From contig WBUL01000002.1 in NCBI GenBank assembly GCA_008933735.1, positions 124,001 to 188,000 on the forward strand: a DNA stretch of 64,000 nt, read 5' to 3'. A program made the position numbers and the translations under genes. The stretch's first letter is position 1. Each line of letters begins with the position of its first letter. Source of the stretch: Anaerolineae bacterium (GTDB lineage: Bacteria; Chloroflexota; Anaerolineae; Aggregatilineales; J027). A model generated the notes under the pieces. That model did no database searches. It saw nothing but the letters and a program-made list of their open reading frames with translations, and was not told the DNA's origin. Positions 8,401-16,636 of this stretch are shown one piece after another.

Positions 8401-9444
8401 ATGAACGACCAGCCTGCGGTGGCCGTCCGTTTTCGGGACGTATCCCGGCATTTTGGGGATGTCAAAGCGGTAGACCATCTGAATCTCGATATTTACGACA
8501 AAGAATTTTTTTCCCTGCTGGGCCCTTCGGGGTCTGGCAAAACCACCAGCCTGCGCCTGATTGCCGGATTCGAACATCCTTCAGAGGGGGTCATCGAGCT
8601 TTACGGGCAAAATGTAACCCGGCTGCCACCTTATGAGCGCGATGTCAACACGGTTTTTCAGGATTACGCGCTTTTCCCTCACATGAACATCTGGCAGAAC
8701 ATTGCCTATGGCTTGATGGTGAAAAAAGTCCCCAAAAAAGAGCGGGAAATTCGCGTTGCAGATGTGCTTGAAATGGTGCGTCTGAAAGGCCTGGAAAAAC
8801 GCAAACCTTCCCAGCTTTCAGGCGGGCAGCGTCAGCGTGTAGCCCTGGCGCGGGCGCTTGTCAATCATCCCCATGTACTGCTGCTTGATGAGCCGTTAGG
8901 AGCGCTCGACCTCAAACTGCGCCAGCAAATGCAGATCGAACTGAAAGCGATCCAGCAGCGCGTCGGGATTACCTTTATCTACGTTACCCATGACCAGGAA
9001 GAAGCCCTGACCATGAGTGACCGGCTGGCGGTGTTTAATCATGGCAAAATCGAACAGGTGGGCACGCCTTCTGAAGTCTACGAAAATCCGGCGACCAGTT
9101 TTGTCGCCAGTTTTGTCGGCATTTCCAATATCCTCAGCGGCGCAGCAGCGGAAAAAATCACCGGGTCAGCACAGCCGTTTTCGATCCGGCCCGAAAAAAT
9201 CCGCATCTGCCCGCCTGATTCAACAGTGTCCGATGATTCCTGTGGTATCAATGGCACCGTGCGCGATGTTATCTACCTTGGTGTCAATACCCGTTACCTG
9301 ATTGAGATTGGCGATGGGATAGACATCAACGTGGTGCAGCAGAATCTTGAAGCGACCTCAATGGACGTGCTGGCGGCGCGAGGTCGTCCGGTCAAGCTCA
9401 TCTGGCAGAAGACGCATAATCGTCATGTGATTAACGAGGGGTAA
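8401..9444 (+). CDS. Polyamine ABC transporter ATPase (PotA/YdcT type)
   Basis: Cytoplasmic ATPase, 347 residues. Walker A is GPSGSGKTT (about residues 41-49), then the Q-loop in VFQDYALFPHM, the signature LSGGQRQRVALARAL, Walker B LLLDEPLGALD and the H-loop YVTHDQEEAL. The C-terminal TOBE domain contains FVGISNILSG and the SIRPEKIRI block typical of the MalK/PotA group. It starts 7 bases after the dehydrogenase and is followed without a gap by both permeases. Confidence 0.93.
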   Translation: MNDQPAVAVRFRDVSRHFGDVKAVDHLNLDIYDKEFFSLLGPSGSGKTTSLRLIAGFEHPSEGVIELYGQNVTRLPPYERDVNTVFQDYALFPHMNIWQNIAYGLMVKKVPKKEREIRVADVLEMVRLKGLEKRKPSQLSGGQRQRVALARALVNHPHVLLLDEPLGALDLKLRQQMQIELKAIQQRVGITFIYVTHDQEEALTMSDRLAVFNHGKIEQVGTPSEVYENPATSFVASFVGISNILSGAAAEKITGSAQPFSIRPEKIRICPPDSTVSDDSCGINGTVRDVIYLGVNTRYLIEIGDGIDINVVQQNLEATSMDVLAARGRPVKLIWQKTHNRHVINEG

Positions 9445-10380
9445 ATGATGGCAACCATAACACGTAGACCCTCTATAACCCGGCGTATCTCAACGTTTTT
9501 CTACCATTATCCGGGTCTGAGTCTGTTCTTACTGCTGCTGCCTCCCCTTGCGTGGCTGCTGATTGTGTATATTGGGTCGCTGGCGGCGCTGCTGGTGCAG
9601 AGTTTTTATACAATTGACCCGATGTCAATGCTGGTCAAAGAAGAATTTACCCTCTCCACCTATGAGGAATTGTTTACCGCCGCCAACATCGATGTGATTA
9701 AACGTACCGTTTACCTGGCAGCGGCAGTGACCGTTGGCTGCGCGGTGCTGGCTTTTCCCCTGGCCTATTACATGGCACGCTACGCCAACCGTCGCATCAA
9801 AGGACTTCTTTATCTCGCGGTGATGCTGCCGCTCTGGTCAAGCTACCTTGTGCGTGTCTATGCGTGGCGCTTGATTCTGGTCAAAGAAGGTGTCATCAAC
9901 AGCGTTTTTGAGCAGTTGGGGCTGGGGTCAGTGGTCGAGTGGGTCATTGACCGCCCGTACATCGGCGGCACGGGCACATCTCTGGCATCAACCTACCTCG
10001 GTATGTTTCTGGTCTTTGTCTATATCTGGCTGCCCTATATGATCCTACCCATTCATGCTGCGCTGGAACGGGTGCCCAAGTCCCTGATTGACGCTTCCAG
10101 CGATTTAGGGGCGCGGCCGGGATACACCTTCCGCCGGGTGATTTTTCCCCTGGCTTTTCCAGGGGTGGTGGCAGGGTCCATTTTTACATTTTCGCTCACG
10201 CTGGGGGATTACATTGTCGCAAGAGTCATCGGCAACTCTGTTTTCTATATCGGGCCAGCGGTATCCTCAAACCTGAGTTTTAATATCCCGCTCTCGGCGG
10301 CCTTTACGGTGGTTTCAGTGGTGATCATGGTCATTTATCTGCTGATCGCCAGAAGATTAGGAGCGTTTGATGCCCTCTAA
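9445..10380 (+). CDS. Polyamine ABC transporter permease (PotB/YdcU type)
   Basis: A 311-residue membrane permease with about six TM helices and a basic N-terminus. Its EAA-type loop near residue 214 reads [17 protein letters not shown]. The ATG directly abuts the ATPase stop codon; a second in-frame ATG at 9448 has better spacing to the GAGGGG upstream. It should pair with the following PotC-type permease to form the heterodimeric channel. Confidence 0.92.
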   Translation: MMATITRRPSITRRISTFFYHYPGLSLFLLLLPPLAWLLIVYIGSLAALLVQSFYTIDPMSMLVKEEFTLSTYEELFTAANIDVIKRTVYLAAAVTVGCAVLAFPLAYYMARYANRRIKGLLYLAVMLPLWSSYLVRVYAWRLILVKEGVINSVFEQLGLGSVVEWVIDRPYIGGTGTSLASTYLGMFLVFVYIWLPYMILPIHAALERVPKSLIDASSDLGARPGYTFRRVIFPLAFPGVVAGSIFTFSLTLGDYIVARVIGNSVFYIGPAVSSNLSFNIPLSAAFTVVSVVIMVIYLLIARRLGAFDAL

Positions 10381-11161
10381 AGCTTCCTGGGGTTTAAAGC
10401 TGGCAACGGCTGCCGTGATTTTATTTCTGCATTTTCCCGTCGCGTTGATTATCCTTTATTCGATGTCCGAAGAAACCGGTACATTCGAGTTCCCTCCCAG
10501 GAGTTTCACGCTCCGATGGTTTGAGGTCACCTGGGAGAATGAAAGCTTCCGCAATGCTCTCCTTCTATCCCTGCGAGTGGCGGGCATTGCAACGGTCATG
10601 GCAATTGTCCTGGGAACCCTGGCAGCGGCGGCGCTGTATCGCAGCAGTTTTTTTGGCAAAGATGCCGTTTCCCTGCTGATCATCCTGCCCATTGCCCTGC
10701 CAGGCATTGTGACGGGTATTGCACTGCGTTCAGCAATGAGTCTTACAGAGATTGATTTCAGTTTGTGGACGATTGTGGTCGGTCATGCCACCTTTTGTAT
10801 TGTGACCGTGTATAACAACGTCATAGCCCGCTTCCGGCGCACTTCCTATTCACAAATCGAAGCCTCAATGGATCTGGGGGCGTCGTCGTTTCAGACCTTT
10901 TTGTACGTCGTACTGCCCAATATAGCGACTGCTCTGCTGGCGGGTGCAATGCTGGCCTTCGCGCTGTCCTTTGATGAAATCGTGGTGACAACTTTCACGT
11001 CCGCCTCTGGGGATGAAACGCTGCCCATCTGGATATTGAACAAGCTTACTCGTCCACGCGACCGCCCCGTTACCAATGTGGCGGCAGTGTTTGTGATCGC
11101 CACGACAACCATTCCTATTTTACTGGCCTATCGGTTTACAGCAGGAACAAGCGAGGAGTAG
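10370..11161 (+). CDS. Polyamine ABC transporter permease (PotC/YdcV type)
   Basis: The second permease of the importer, 263 residues, six TM helices, with an EAA loop reading [15 protein letters not shown] chose the ATG at 10370 because TAGGAG at 10358-10363 lies 6 bases upstream; an in-frame TTG at 10367 is an alternative. It overlaps the end of the preceding permease by 11 bases, implying translational coupling. The strong hairpin at 11169-11197 closes the operon. Confidence 0.92.
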   Translation: MPSKASWGLKLATAAVILFLHFPVALIILYSMSEETGTFEFPPRSFTLRWFEVTWENESFRNALLLSLRVAGIATVMAIVLGTLAAAALYRSSFFGKDAVSLLIILPIALPGIVTGIALRSAMSLTEIDFSLWTIVVGHATFCIVTVYNNVIARFRRTSYSQIEASMDLGASSFQTFLYVVLPNIATALLAGAMLAFALSFDEIVVTTFTSASGDETLPIWILNKLTRPRDRPVTNVAAVFVIATTTIPILLAYRFTAGTSEE

Positions 11162-11168
11162 AGGAAAC

Positions 11169-11197
11169 AACGTCGGGATGAAAGCCGTCCCGATGTT
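11169..11197. terminator. Bidirectional terminator hairpin
   Basis: A 10-bp stem (11169-11178 with 11188-11197, one G-T pair) and 9-base loop lie between the convergent permease and HEAT-repeat genes. On the minus strand it is followed by TTGTTT, so it could end either transcript. Confidence 0.65.
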
Positions 11198-11200
11198 CAT

Positions 11201-11737
11201 TTATATGGGGGGTAAACCATTTGTCGTCCCCATACGTTCGAGGATACGCGCTGCGATGATTTGTACAGTTTCATCCTCATGAAGCAGGGCCATAAGCAGT
11301 TCGGCTTCAAAAAACTGTCGGTTAACGCTCGAAAAAGCTTTCAGTATAGTTTCCCGCAGTTTCATATTCTGGATGGTTAAGCCTGTAATTAACCCGCGAA
11401 TTGCGTCCCGACTGCCAATCGCTGCCAGCACACGCACAGCGGATTCTTTGGCATGACAGTTGGCATTATTCAGGGCAGTCACCAAACCCTGCACCGCCTC
11501 CCGACTGCCAATGACCCCCAGCGCGTAGGCGGCAGCCTGCTGAGATTCTTCATCAACCTGATCATCTTGAAGGACTGCCGTCAATCCTTGCACGGCGGCT
11601 TTACTTTGCTGACTGATACGTCTGAGGGTAGAGACAATCCGGCGGCGCAGTTCTTTGTCTTCATATTGATGAAGGGCTTCCAACAACCCCGAAACCGCCG
11701 ACTCATACTCTAAATCTATCGGATTCTCAACTGCCAT
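11201..11737 (-). CDS. HEAT-repeat protein
   Basis: A soluble protein of 178 residues made of four to five HEAT-like helical repeats. The recurring units have the forms AAYALGVIGSREAVQGLVTAL and SAVRVLAAIGSRDAIRGLI, close to the PBS-lyase HEAT type. I see no catalytic motif and no signal peptide, so a protein-binding scaffold role is likely. I placed the start at the ATG at 11737; the frame also allows a TTG at 11752. It stands alone, convergent to the polyamine operon and divergent from the binding protein at 11885. Confidence 0.75.
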   Translation of the reverse strand: MAVENPIDLEYESAVSGLLEALHQYEDKELRRRIVSTLRRISQQSKAAVQGLTAVLQDDQVDEESQQAAAYALGVIGSREAVQGLVTALNNANCHAKESAVRVLAAIGSRDAIRGLITGLTIQNMKLRETILKAFSSVNRQFFEAELLMALLHEDETVQIIAARILERMGTTNGLPPI

Positions 11738-11754
11738 GTAATTTTCCGTCAATC

Positions 11755-11785
11755 ACAATTTTCACAATTATATACAATTTTCACA
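11755..11785. repeat. Two 12-bp direct repeats in a divergent intergenic region
   Basis: ACAATTTTCACA occurs at 11755-11766 and again at 11774-11785, a 19-base period (nearly two helical turns). The pair lies between the HEAT gene and the binding-protein gene, upstream of the promoter at 11828. It may be a tandem regulator site; the AT-rich composition also allows chance. Confidence 0.5.
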
Positions 11786-11827
11786 TCTAAATTCAACTAC
11801 TAAGAAAAATCTTAACGCAGTCTACAT

Positions 11828-11857
11828 TTAGCATCTTGATTCTATCAATGGTATAGT
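11828..11857 (+). promoter_or_regulatory. Probable promoter of the orphan binding protein
   Basis: TTAGCA (11828-11833), an 18-base spacer and TATAGT (11852-11857), followed by AAGGAG and the ATG at 11885. Confidence 0.5.
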
Positions 11858-11884
11858 CTGGCCGTTAGCCAAGGAGCAAGAATC

Positions 11885-13237
11885 ATGTGGAGAATCTGGA
11901 TCATTGGACTGCTGATTCTCACGTTTTTTTCCTTTCCAGCAGCCGCCCAGTCAACAGTGACGATTCATATTATGGTAGGGCTGGGGCGACAGGTTGATGG
12001 CGACCAGGCTGACCGGCTGGCAGTGCTGGCTGAATCGTTCAATGCCCAACACAACGACCTGAAAATTGAGTTTGACATCGTCGAACAGGACACTACCCTT
12101 GAAACCCTGCTGGCATCTATCGAATCGGGCAGCACGCCAGATATTGCTGGCCCGATCAACATTCGAATTCTGCAAGACCTGCATGAATTTTGGGCGGATA
12201 TGACCCCCTATATTGAGGAAAGCGGGTATTCTTTGGAACAATTTTATCCCTCCAGTTTGGCGCCACTTCAGTTCGAGAATCGGCAAATCGGGCTCCCCCT
12301 GGGGGTATACCCTTCGATGCTGTTTTACAACGCCGAGCTTTTTGATGAGGCTAATCTGGACTACCCACCCCACGAATTCGGCACACCGGAATGGACATTT
12401 GATACGCTGCGCGAGATTTCGCTGGAACTAACGGTGGATGACTACGGATTTGTTGCGTCTGAACCGGAATTCGATCCGGCTCAGACAATCCAATGGGGCT
12501 TTGACGATTCGTGGGCATCCATGCGGGAATATCTGTCGCTGTGGGGGCTTAAACACGCAGGCGTCTCGGACGACCGACACACCATGCAGTTAGATGACCC
12601 TATCATCATCGAGGCCCTCACATGGTATCAAAATGGTCTTTATAACGAGCATTTTATTCCGAGCATGGAAGAAAGTAATACGCTTTACGATACCGGAATC
12701 GCTAGCCCGTTTGAGACTGGACAAATTGCTATGTTTTATTCGCATACCTGGTTTTTGTTCGATGAGGCTGAAAATTTTGACTTTGACTGGAATGTGGCCG
12801 CCGTGCCCACCGCCCCTGACGGCACAGCCAATCCGCGCATCCATATTGATGCATTCAGCATTCTTAAAGCCTCGATGTATCAAGAGGAAGCGTGGCAGGT
12901 CATTACCTGGCTGCTCGAACCGGAGCAGCAGACACAGTTATGCGTCATGGGAAACCTCTTTGACTGCCTTCCGGCAAACCTCTCGTTACGCGAAGCCACG
13001 ACCACATATATCAAGGAACGCTTCCCACAGGTAGACACTGAGGTGATTTTTGCCTCGATTGAAAATGCCCTCATGCCGAACCCCGAAAGCTGGCTGCCAA
13101 ACGAGGAAATCGACATATTGTTAGATGGAGTGTTTTATAAACTTCAGAATAACGAACTGGCCGACACGAATATAGCAGCTTACATGGCACAAGTGCAGGC
13201 TGAGGCACAATCCCTCGCTGATGAATACTGGAAGTAA
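11885..13237 (+). CDS. Extracellular sugar-binding protein of an ABC importer (family 1), orphan
   Basis: A secreted protein of 450 residues with a signal peptide ending near AAAQS (residues 18-22). The body is an SBP_bac_1-type receptor (LAESFNAQHNDLKIEF near the start, SGSTPDIAGP, GLPLGVYPSMLFYNAELF, then FETGQIAMFYSHTW). AAGGAG lies 8 bases before the ATG. There are no permease or ATPase genes beside it, so it either uses a transporter encoded elsewhere or acts as a sensor. A carbohydrate ligand is inferred from family only. Confidence 0.85.
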   Translation: MWRIWIIGLLILTFFSFPAAAQSTVTIHIMVGLGRQVDGDQADRLAVLAESFNAQHNDLKIEFDIVEQDTTLETLLASIESGSTPDIAGPINIRILQDLHEFWADMTPYIEESGYSLEQFYPSSLAPLQFENRQIGLPLGVYPSMLFYNAELFDEANLDYPPHEFGTPEWTFDTLREISLELTVDDYGFVASEPEFDPAQTIQWGFDDSWASMREYLSLWGLKHAGVSDDRHTMQLDDPIIIEALTWYQNGLYNEHFIPSMEESNTLYDTGIASPFETGQIAMFYSHTWFLFDEAENFDFDWNVAAVPTAPDGTANPRIHIDAFSILKASMYQEEAWQVITWLLEPEQQTQLCVMGNLFDCLPANLSLREATTTYIKERFPQVDTEVIFASIENALMPNPESWLPNEEIDILLDGVFYKLQNNELADTNIAAYMAQVQAEAQSLADEYWK

Positions 13238-13489
13238 AAGGACTAAGAACAGGTGGCGTTCCTTTTCTGAATTTTTCACGAATTTTTACAATTTCCCAAC
13301 TATTTTCACAGCTTTGTAAGTACCCAAAACACTCAAAGTGAGCTAAGATAACTTTATTATTCTCATAATAGAGTATCATAAACGACGCAAATTACTTGTT
13401 TTTGCTAATACGGTTTCAAAAGTATTTCCTTTTTCACACGGATATACATTAGAATAGTAACGGTCTCGTTGAAGAAATTGAGGAGTTTC

Positions 13490-14995
13490 ATGGAACTCAG
13501 GACATATCTCAACATATTTATACGACGGTGGTGGATTATTGTGCCCCTGATATTCATTTCGCTCACGGGGGCATTTCTCTTCGCGTATTCGCAAACGCCG
13601 ATTTATGAATCCACTTCCAAGTACGTGGCCACGCTGAGTCAGAATTTCTCAGGAGACAGCGACGCGACCATTTATGCCCTGGATACACTTGCAGGACGCC
13701 AGCGCATTTTTGTGACGTACTGCGAGGTCATAGTCAGCGATAGTGTGCGGCAGGAAGTGTATAGTCTACTCAATTTAAACCCGAATGATCCGGCAACAGC
13801 GAAAATACTCAAAGATTATAAGGTGGTCTGCACCAACCTGCCGGAAACGAACATCCTGCTGCTGACTGTGCAAGGGCCTTCCCCTCAACTTGTCACTAAT
13901 ATGAATGACGCGATTGGCCTGGTAGGGATGGCACATGCCAATCGACTCTACACTTACTTTCCTGTCCAGCGCCTTGATCCGGTCTATCTGGAAGAAGACC
14001 CTGTTTCCCCTAAATACATGCAAACGGGGGCACTCGGCGGCGCCTTTGGACTGATTCTGGGCATAACGGCAGCCTTGATGATCGAGTATCTGCGGCGGCC
14101 TGGTGATGCTATTCATGATCTGTCGATTCGCAACCGGGAAATCGGAATTTACAATGAACGATACTTCCGCCAGCGCTTTGCAGAAGAACTGGAACGCGCC
14201 AGTGTCCGGATGCGTCCCATCAGTATGGCTGTTTTGAAACTTCATCCGGATGAAGACTTCGCACTCTTCCCTGAAGCAGCTCAACGGGTAGTGATTCGTG
14301 GTGCAGCCTTAAAACTAGAAGATAGTGTCGGGCAGGGCAACATGGTCGCCTATTTGCGCGGTCAAACGTTTGGCATTCTCCTGACAGAAACGCCGGGTGA
14401 AGAAGCGGTCAACGTCATCAATCGTCTGCATGTGGCTATTCGTTCGCAGCCGTTCGAGGCAGAGGGCGGCTTCGTGACCAACTTCAGCGCCAACAGCGGT
14501 CTGGTCTCAAGCAGTGGCAGTCTGCTGGGCTTTAACGATATGTACGATAAGGCAATGGAAGCCCTGCGTGTTGCCGAACAAAACGGCGAGAACACCGTCC
14601 ACCTTATCAACGCCACACCGCCGCCCTTCCTTTCTACTCAGGAAACCCAGCAGATCGACCTGAAGCCGCGCGGCAAAGGAGCTGCATCCAGCCCCTTTAC
14701 GGCTGAGGCGGATGATTATGGTGTTGGGTCGGGTTGGGATTTAGACGAAGACACACCAACACAGAACCCAACCTCACGAATTCCGCTGAACGAAAATACG
14801 CCGACAGTTACCCTGGAGCCCAGCGCCAACATCGAGTCGCTGCTTGAACTTGCGGATGAAATTGCCCGTCCAGAAATTCATCAGGCTGATGAAGAGGAAA
14901 AAAAACGCGAAGAACTTCGCGCCATGAAGCGGAACGTGAGCAGCAGCCTGCTGCGCCGTTTGACTGATAAAGACAACCCTAAAAATAACGAATAG
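13490..14995 (+). CDS. Wzz-type chain-length protein fused to a degenerate GGDEF domain
   Basis: First gene of the exopolysaccharide plus-strand operon. The N-terminus is Wzz-like: TM1 about 14-33, an extracytoplasmic domain, the PVSPKY motif near 171-176, and TM2 about 179-199. Residues about 217-374 then follow a GGDEF fold: NREIGIYNERYFRQRF, a helix-strand pattern, and MVAYLRGQTFGILLTE, where RGQTF stands where GGDEF should be, ending with the AMEALRVAEQNGENTV helix. The catalytic Asp/Glu and the RxxD inhibitory site are absent, so diguanylate cyclase activity is not expected. No tyrosine kinase is fused. The tail (375-501) is acidic and low-complexity. AGGAG 4 bases before the ATG at 13490 decides the start; a TTG at 13469 is unlikely. 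Confidence 0.85.
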   Translation: MELRTYLNIFIRRWWIIVPLIFISLTGAFLFAYSQTPIYESTSKYVATLSQNFSGDSDATIYALDTLAGRQRIFVTYCEVIVSDSVRQEVYSLLNLNPNDPATAKILKDYKVVCTNLPETNILLLTVQGPSPQLVTNMNDAIGLVGMAHANRLYTYFPVQRLDPVYLEEDPVSPKYMQTGALGGAFGLILGITAALMIEYLRRPGDAIHDLSIRNREIGIYNERYFRQRFAEELERASVRMRPISMAVLKLHPDEDFALFPEAAQRVVIRGAALKLEDSVGQGNMVAYLRGQTFGILLTETPGEEAVNVINRLHVAIRSQPFEAEGGFVTNFSANSGLVSSSGSLLGFNDMYDKAMEALRVAEQNGENTVHLINATPPPFLSTQETQQIDLKPRGKGAASSPFTAEADDYGVGSGWDLDEDTPTQNPTSRIPLNENTPTVTLEPSANIESLLELADEIARPEIHQADEEEKKREELRAMKRNVSSSLLRRLTDKDNPKNNE

Positions 14996-15006
14996 GGGAG
15001 AGCTCT

Positions 15007-16626
15007 ATGCAGTACGCCCAACGAACCCGCCTGTCCCGATTTCAACGTCTTCGGAACTGGCTTAATAACGACGGCTTACGCGAGCGCCTCTATCCATTTG
15101 TCATCATTGCAGGTGCCTATCTGCTGGCAATGATGGGCGGATATGCGATTGGCGCAACGAAATTTGGCATCTTCGTTGTTGGTGGTATGGTCGCCGGAAT
15201 CGCGGGCATTGTCATTGGGTTGCGCCCACAGTTTGGCCTGTACATTCTCATTTTCTTCGTCTTCACGAATATGTCCGATGTATTGGAAGTCGCGTTTGAC
15301 ATCCCTGACAGCAACAAGGCCCTTGTTGCTTTGATTTTCGTAGGGACAATTGCCAGCGTTGTGCTTTATAACAAACCCCTCATTTTCCGCGGGCCGGAAA
15401 TTGCAGTGTTGGCGTTTGGTATGGCTATTCTCCTGTCCCTCTTTGCAGCCGAACGCGACACAAACGTGGTTCCGCCGCCGCCGCCCTCGGTTGATGCGGA
15501 GACCGGCGAAGCTATTTTTACTAAAACGCCCGACATGGCCGACATCATGATTGACTGGTTCAAAGACTTCGCCATCCTTTTCGTAATTGTTCAGTTGAGC
15601 ACGACAGAAAGAGTCTGGAAGAATACCCACTGGATACTGATTTGTGCGGCAGGTTTTCTGGCAGCACTCAGTGTATACCAGACCGTCAGTAAAGACTACA
15701 AAAACGACTTTTATGGGCTGGCAAAAGCACCGGTTCATGAAATCACGGCGGGGAATGACAGCGTTCGCCTCACCGGGCCACTTGACGATCCTAATTACTA
15801 CGCCATGATTCATGTCATGGCCCTCCCAACCGCTGTATACCTTTTCGTGAGCACAAAAAGTTATATAGGCAAGGCCATTGCCGCCGTTCTGGGGATGCTG
15901 ATTCTCGGAACCATCTTGTTCACCTTCTCTCGCGGGGCCTTTTTAGGGCTGGTGGTTATCGGGATACTCACTATTAGAGATTTAAAGTTAAATCCTTACA
16001 AAATAGCTCTCATGGGTGCACTGTTGATTGCCATCCTGTCCCCGGTCATGCCCAAAGGATTCACGGATCGCATGGCGACCCTTGGCGGGATCCTCCCTCA
16101 GGGCGACGCTAAAATGCAGACCGAGTCTTCCTTTCGGGGGCGTACCAGTGAGGCGCTGGTCGCCGTCCAGATGTACGCTGACAATCCGATTTTGGGCGTA
16201 GGCAAAAGAAATTATGCCAAAAATTATCTCCAATATTCATCCAGACTGGGACTCGATGACCGGCTGGAAGACCGCCAGGCACACAGTTTGTATCTGGAAA
16301 CTGCGGCAGAAGGCGGCACTGTGGGGTTGATGGTTTTTGGAATCATGATGTTCGTTGTTTTTCGAGAAACCTTCACTGCCAAGAAGCTGCTCCGTATTAC
16401 GGGACGGCATGACCTTGTGCATCGTGTTACAGGGATTCAGCTTGGGCTGGTCGGGTATCTTATGTGCAGTATTTTCTTGCATTCTGACTACGAGCGTTAC
16501 TTCTGGCTGGTGGTGGCGATGGCCCTGGGATGCAGTGTGCTCGCTGCCGAAAAATACCGCCAGTACGAAGCGCAAAGACAAAATGCAGTCATTGATCTCC
16601 AACAAGAAACTTACGTAGTAGGCTAG
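15007..16626 (+). CDS. O-antigen ligase/Wzy-type polymerase
   Basis: A polytopic membrane protein of 539 residues with at least ten predicted TM helices and a large extracytoplasmic loop (roughly 345-440). The Wzy_C/O-antigen ligase region shows TFSRGAFLGL, ESSFRGRTSEAL, DNPILGVGKRNY and QAHSLYLETAAEGG; the His-Ser near the loop end is characteristic. It is the expected polymerase of the Wzx/Wzy pathway, acting on lipid-linked repeat units on the outer face. A 15-residue Pro-rich insertion (VVPPPPPSV) lies between early helices. It follows the Wzz gene by 11 bases with a GGGGAG ribosome site. Confidence 0.88.
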   Translation: MQYAQRTRLSRFQRLRNWLNNDGLRERLYPFVIIAGAYLLAMMGGYAIGATKFGIFVVGGMVAGIAGIVIGLRPQFGLYILIFFVFTNMSDVLEVAFDIPDSNKALVALIFVGTIASVVLYNKPLIFRGPEIAVLAFGMAILLSLFAAERDTNVVPPPPPSVDAETGEAIFTKTPDMADIMIDWFKDFAILFVIVQLSTTERVWKNTHWILICAAGFLAALSVYQTVSKDYKNDFYGLAKAPVHEITAGNDSVRLTGPLDDPNYYAMIHVMALPTAVYLFVSTKSYIGKAIAAVLGMLILGTILFTFSRGAFLGLVVIGILTIRDLKLNPYKIALMGALLIAILSPVMPKGFTDRMATLGGILPQGDAKMQTESSFRGRTSEALVAVQMYADNPILGVGKRNYAKNYLQYSSRLGLDDRLEDRQAHSLYLETAAEGGTVGLMVFGIMMFVVFRETFTAKKLLRITGRHDLVHRVTGIQLGLVGYLMCSIFLHSDYERYFWLVVAMALGCSVLAAEKYRQYEAQRQNAVIDLQQETYVVG

Positions 16627-16636
16627 GAAAAAGCTT

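Noticed and set aside
13340..13380. Inverted repeat TATTAT/ATAATA before the Wzz gene
   Set aside because: Short and purely AT in an AT-rich region; not enough to claim an operator or terminator.
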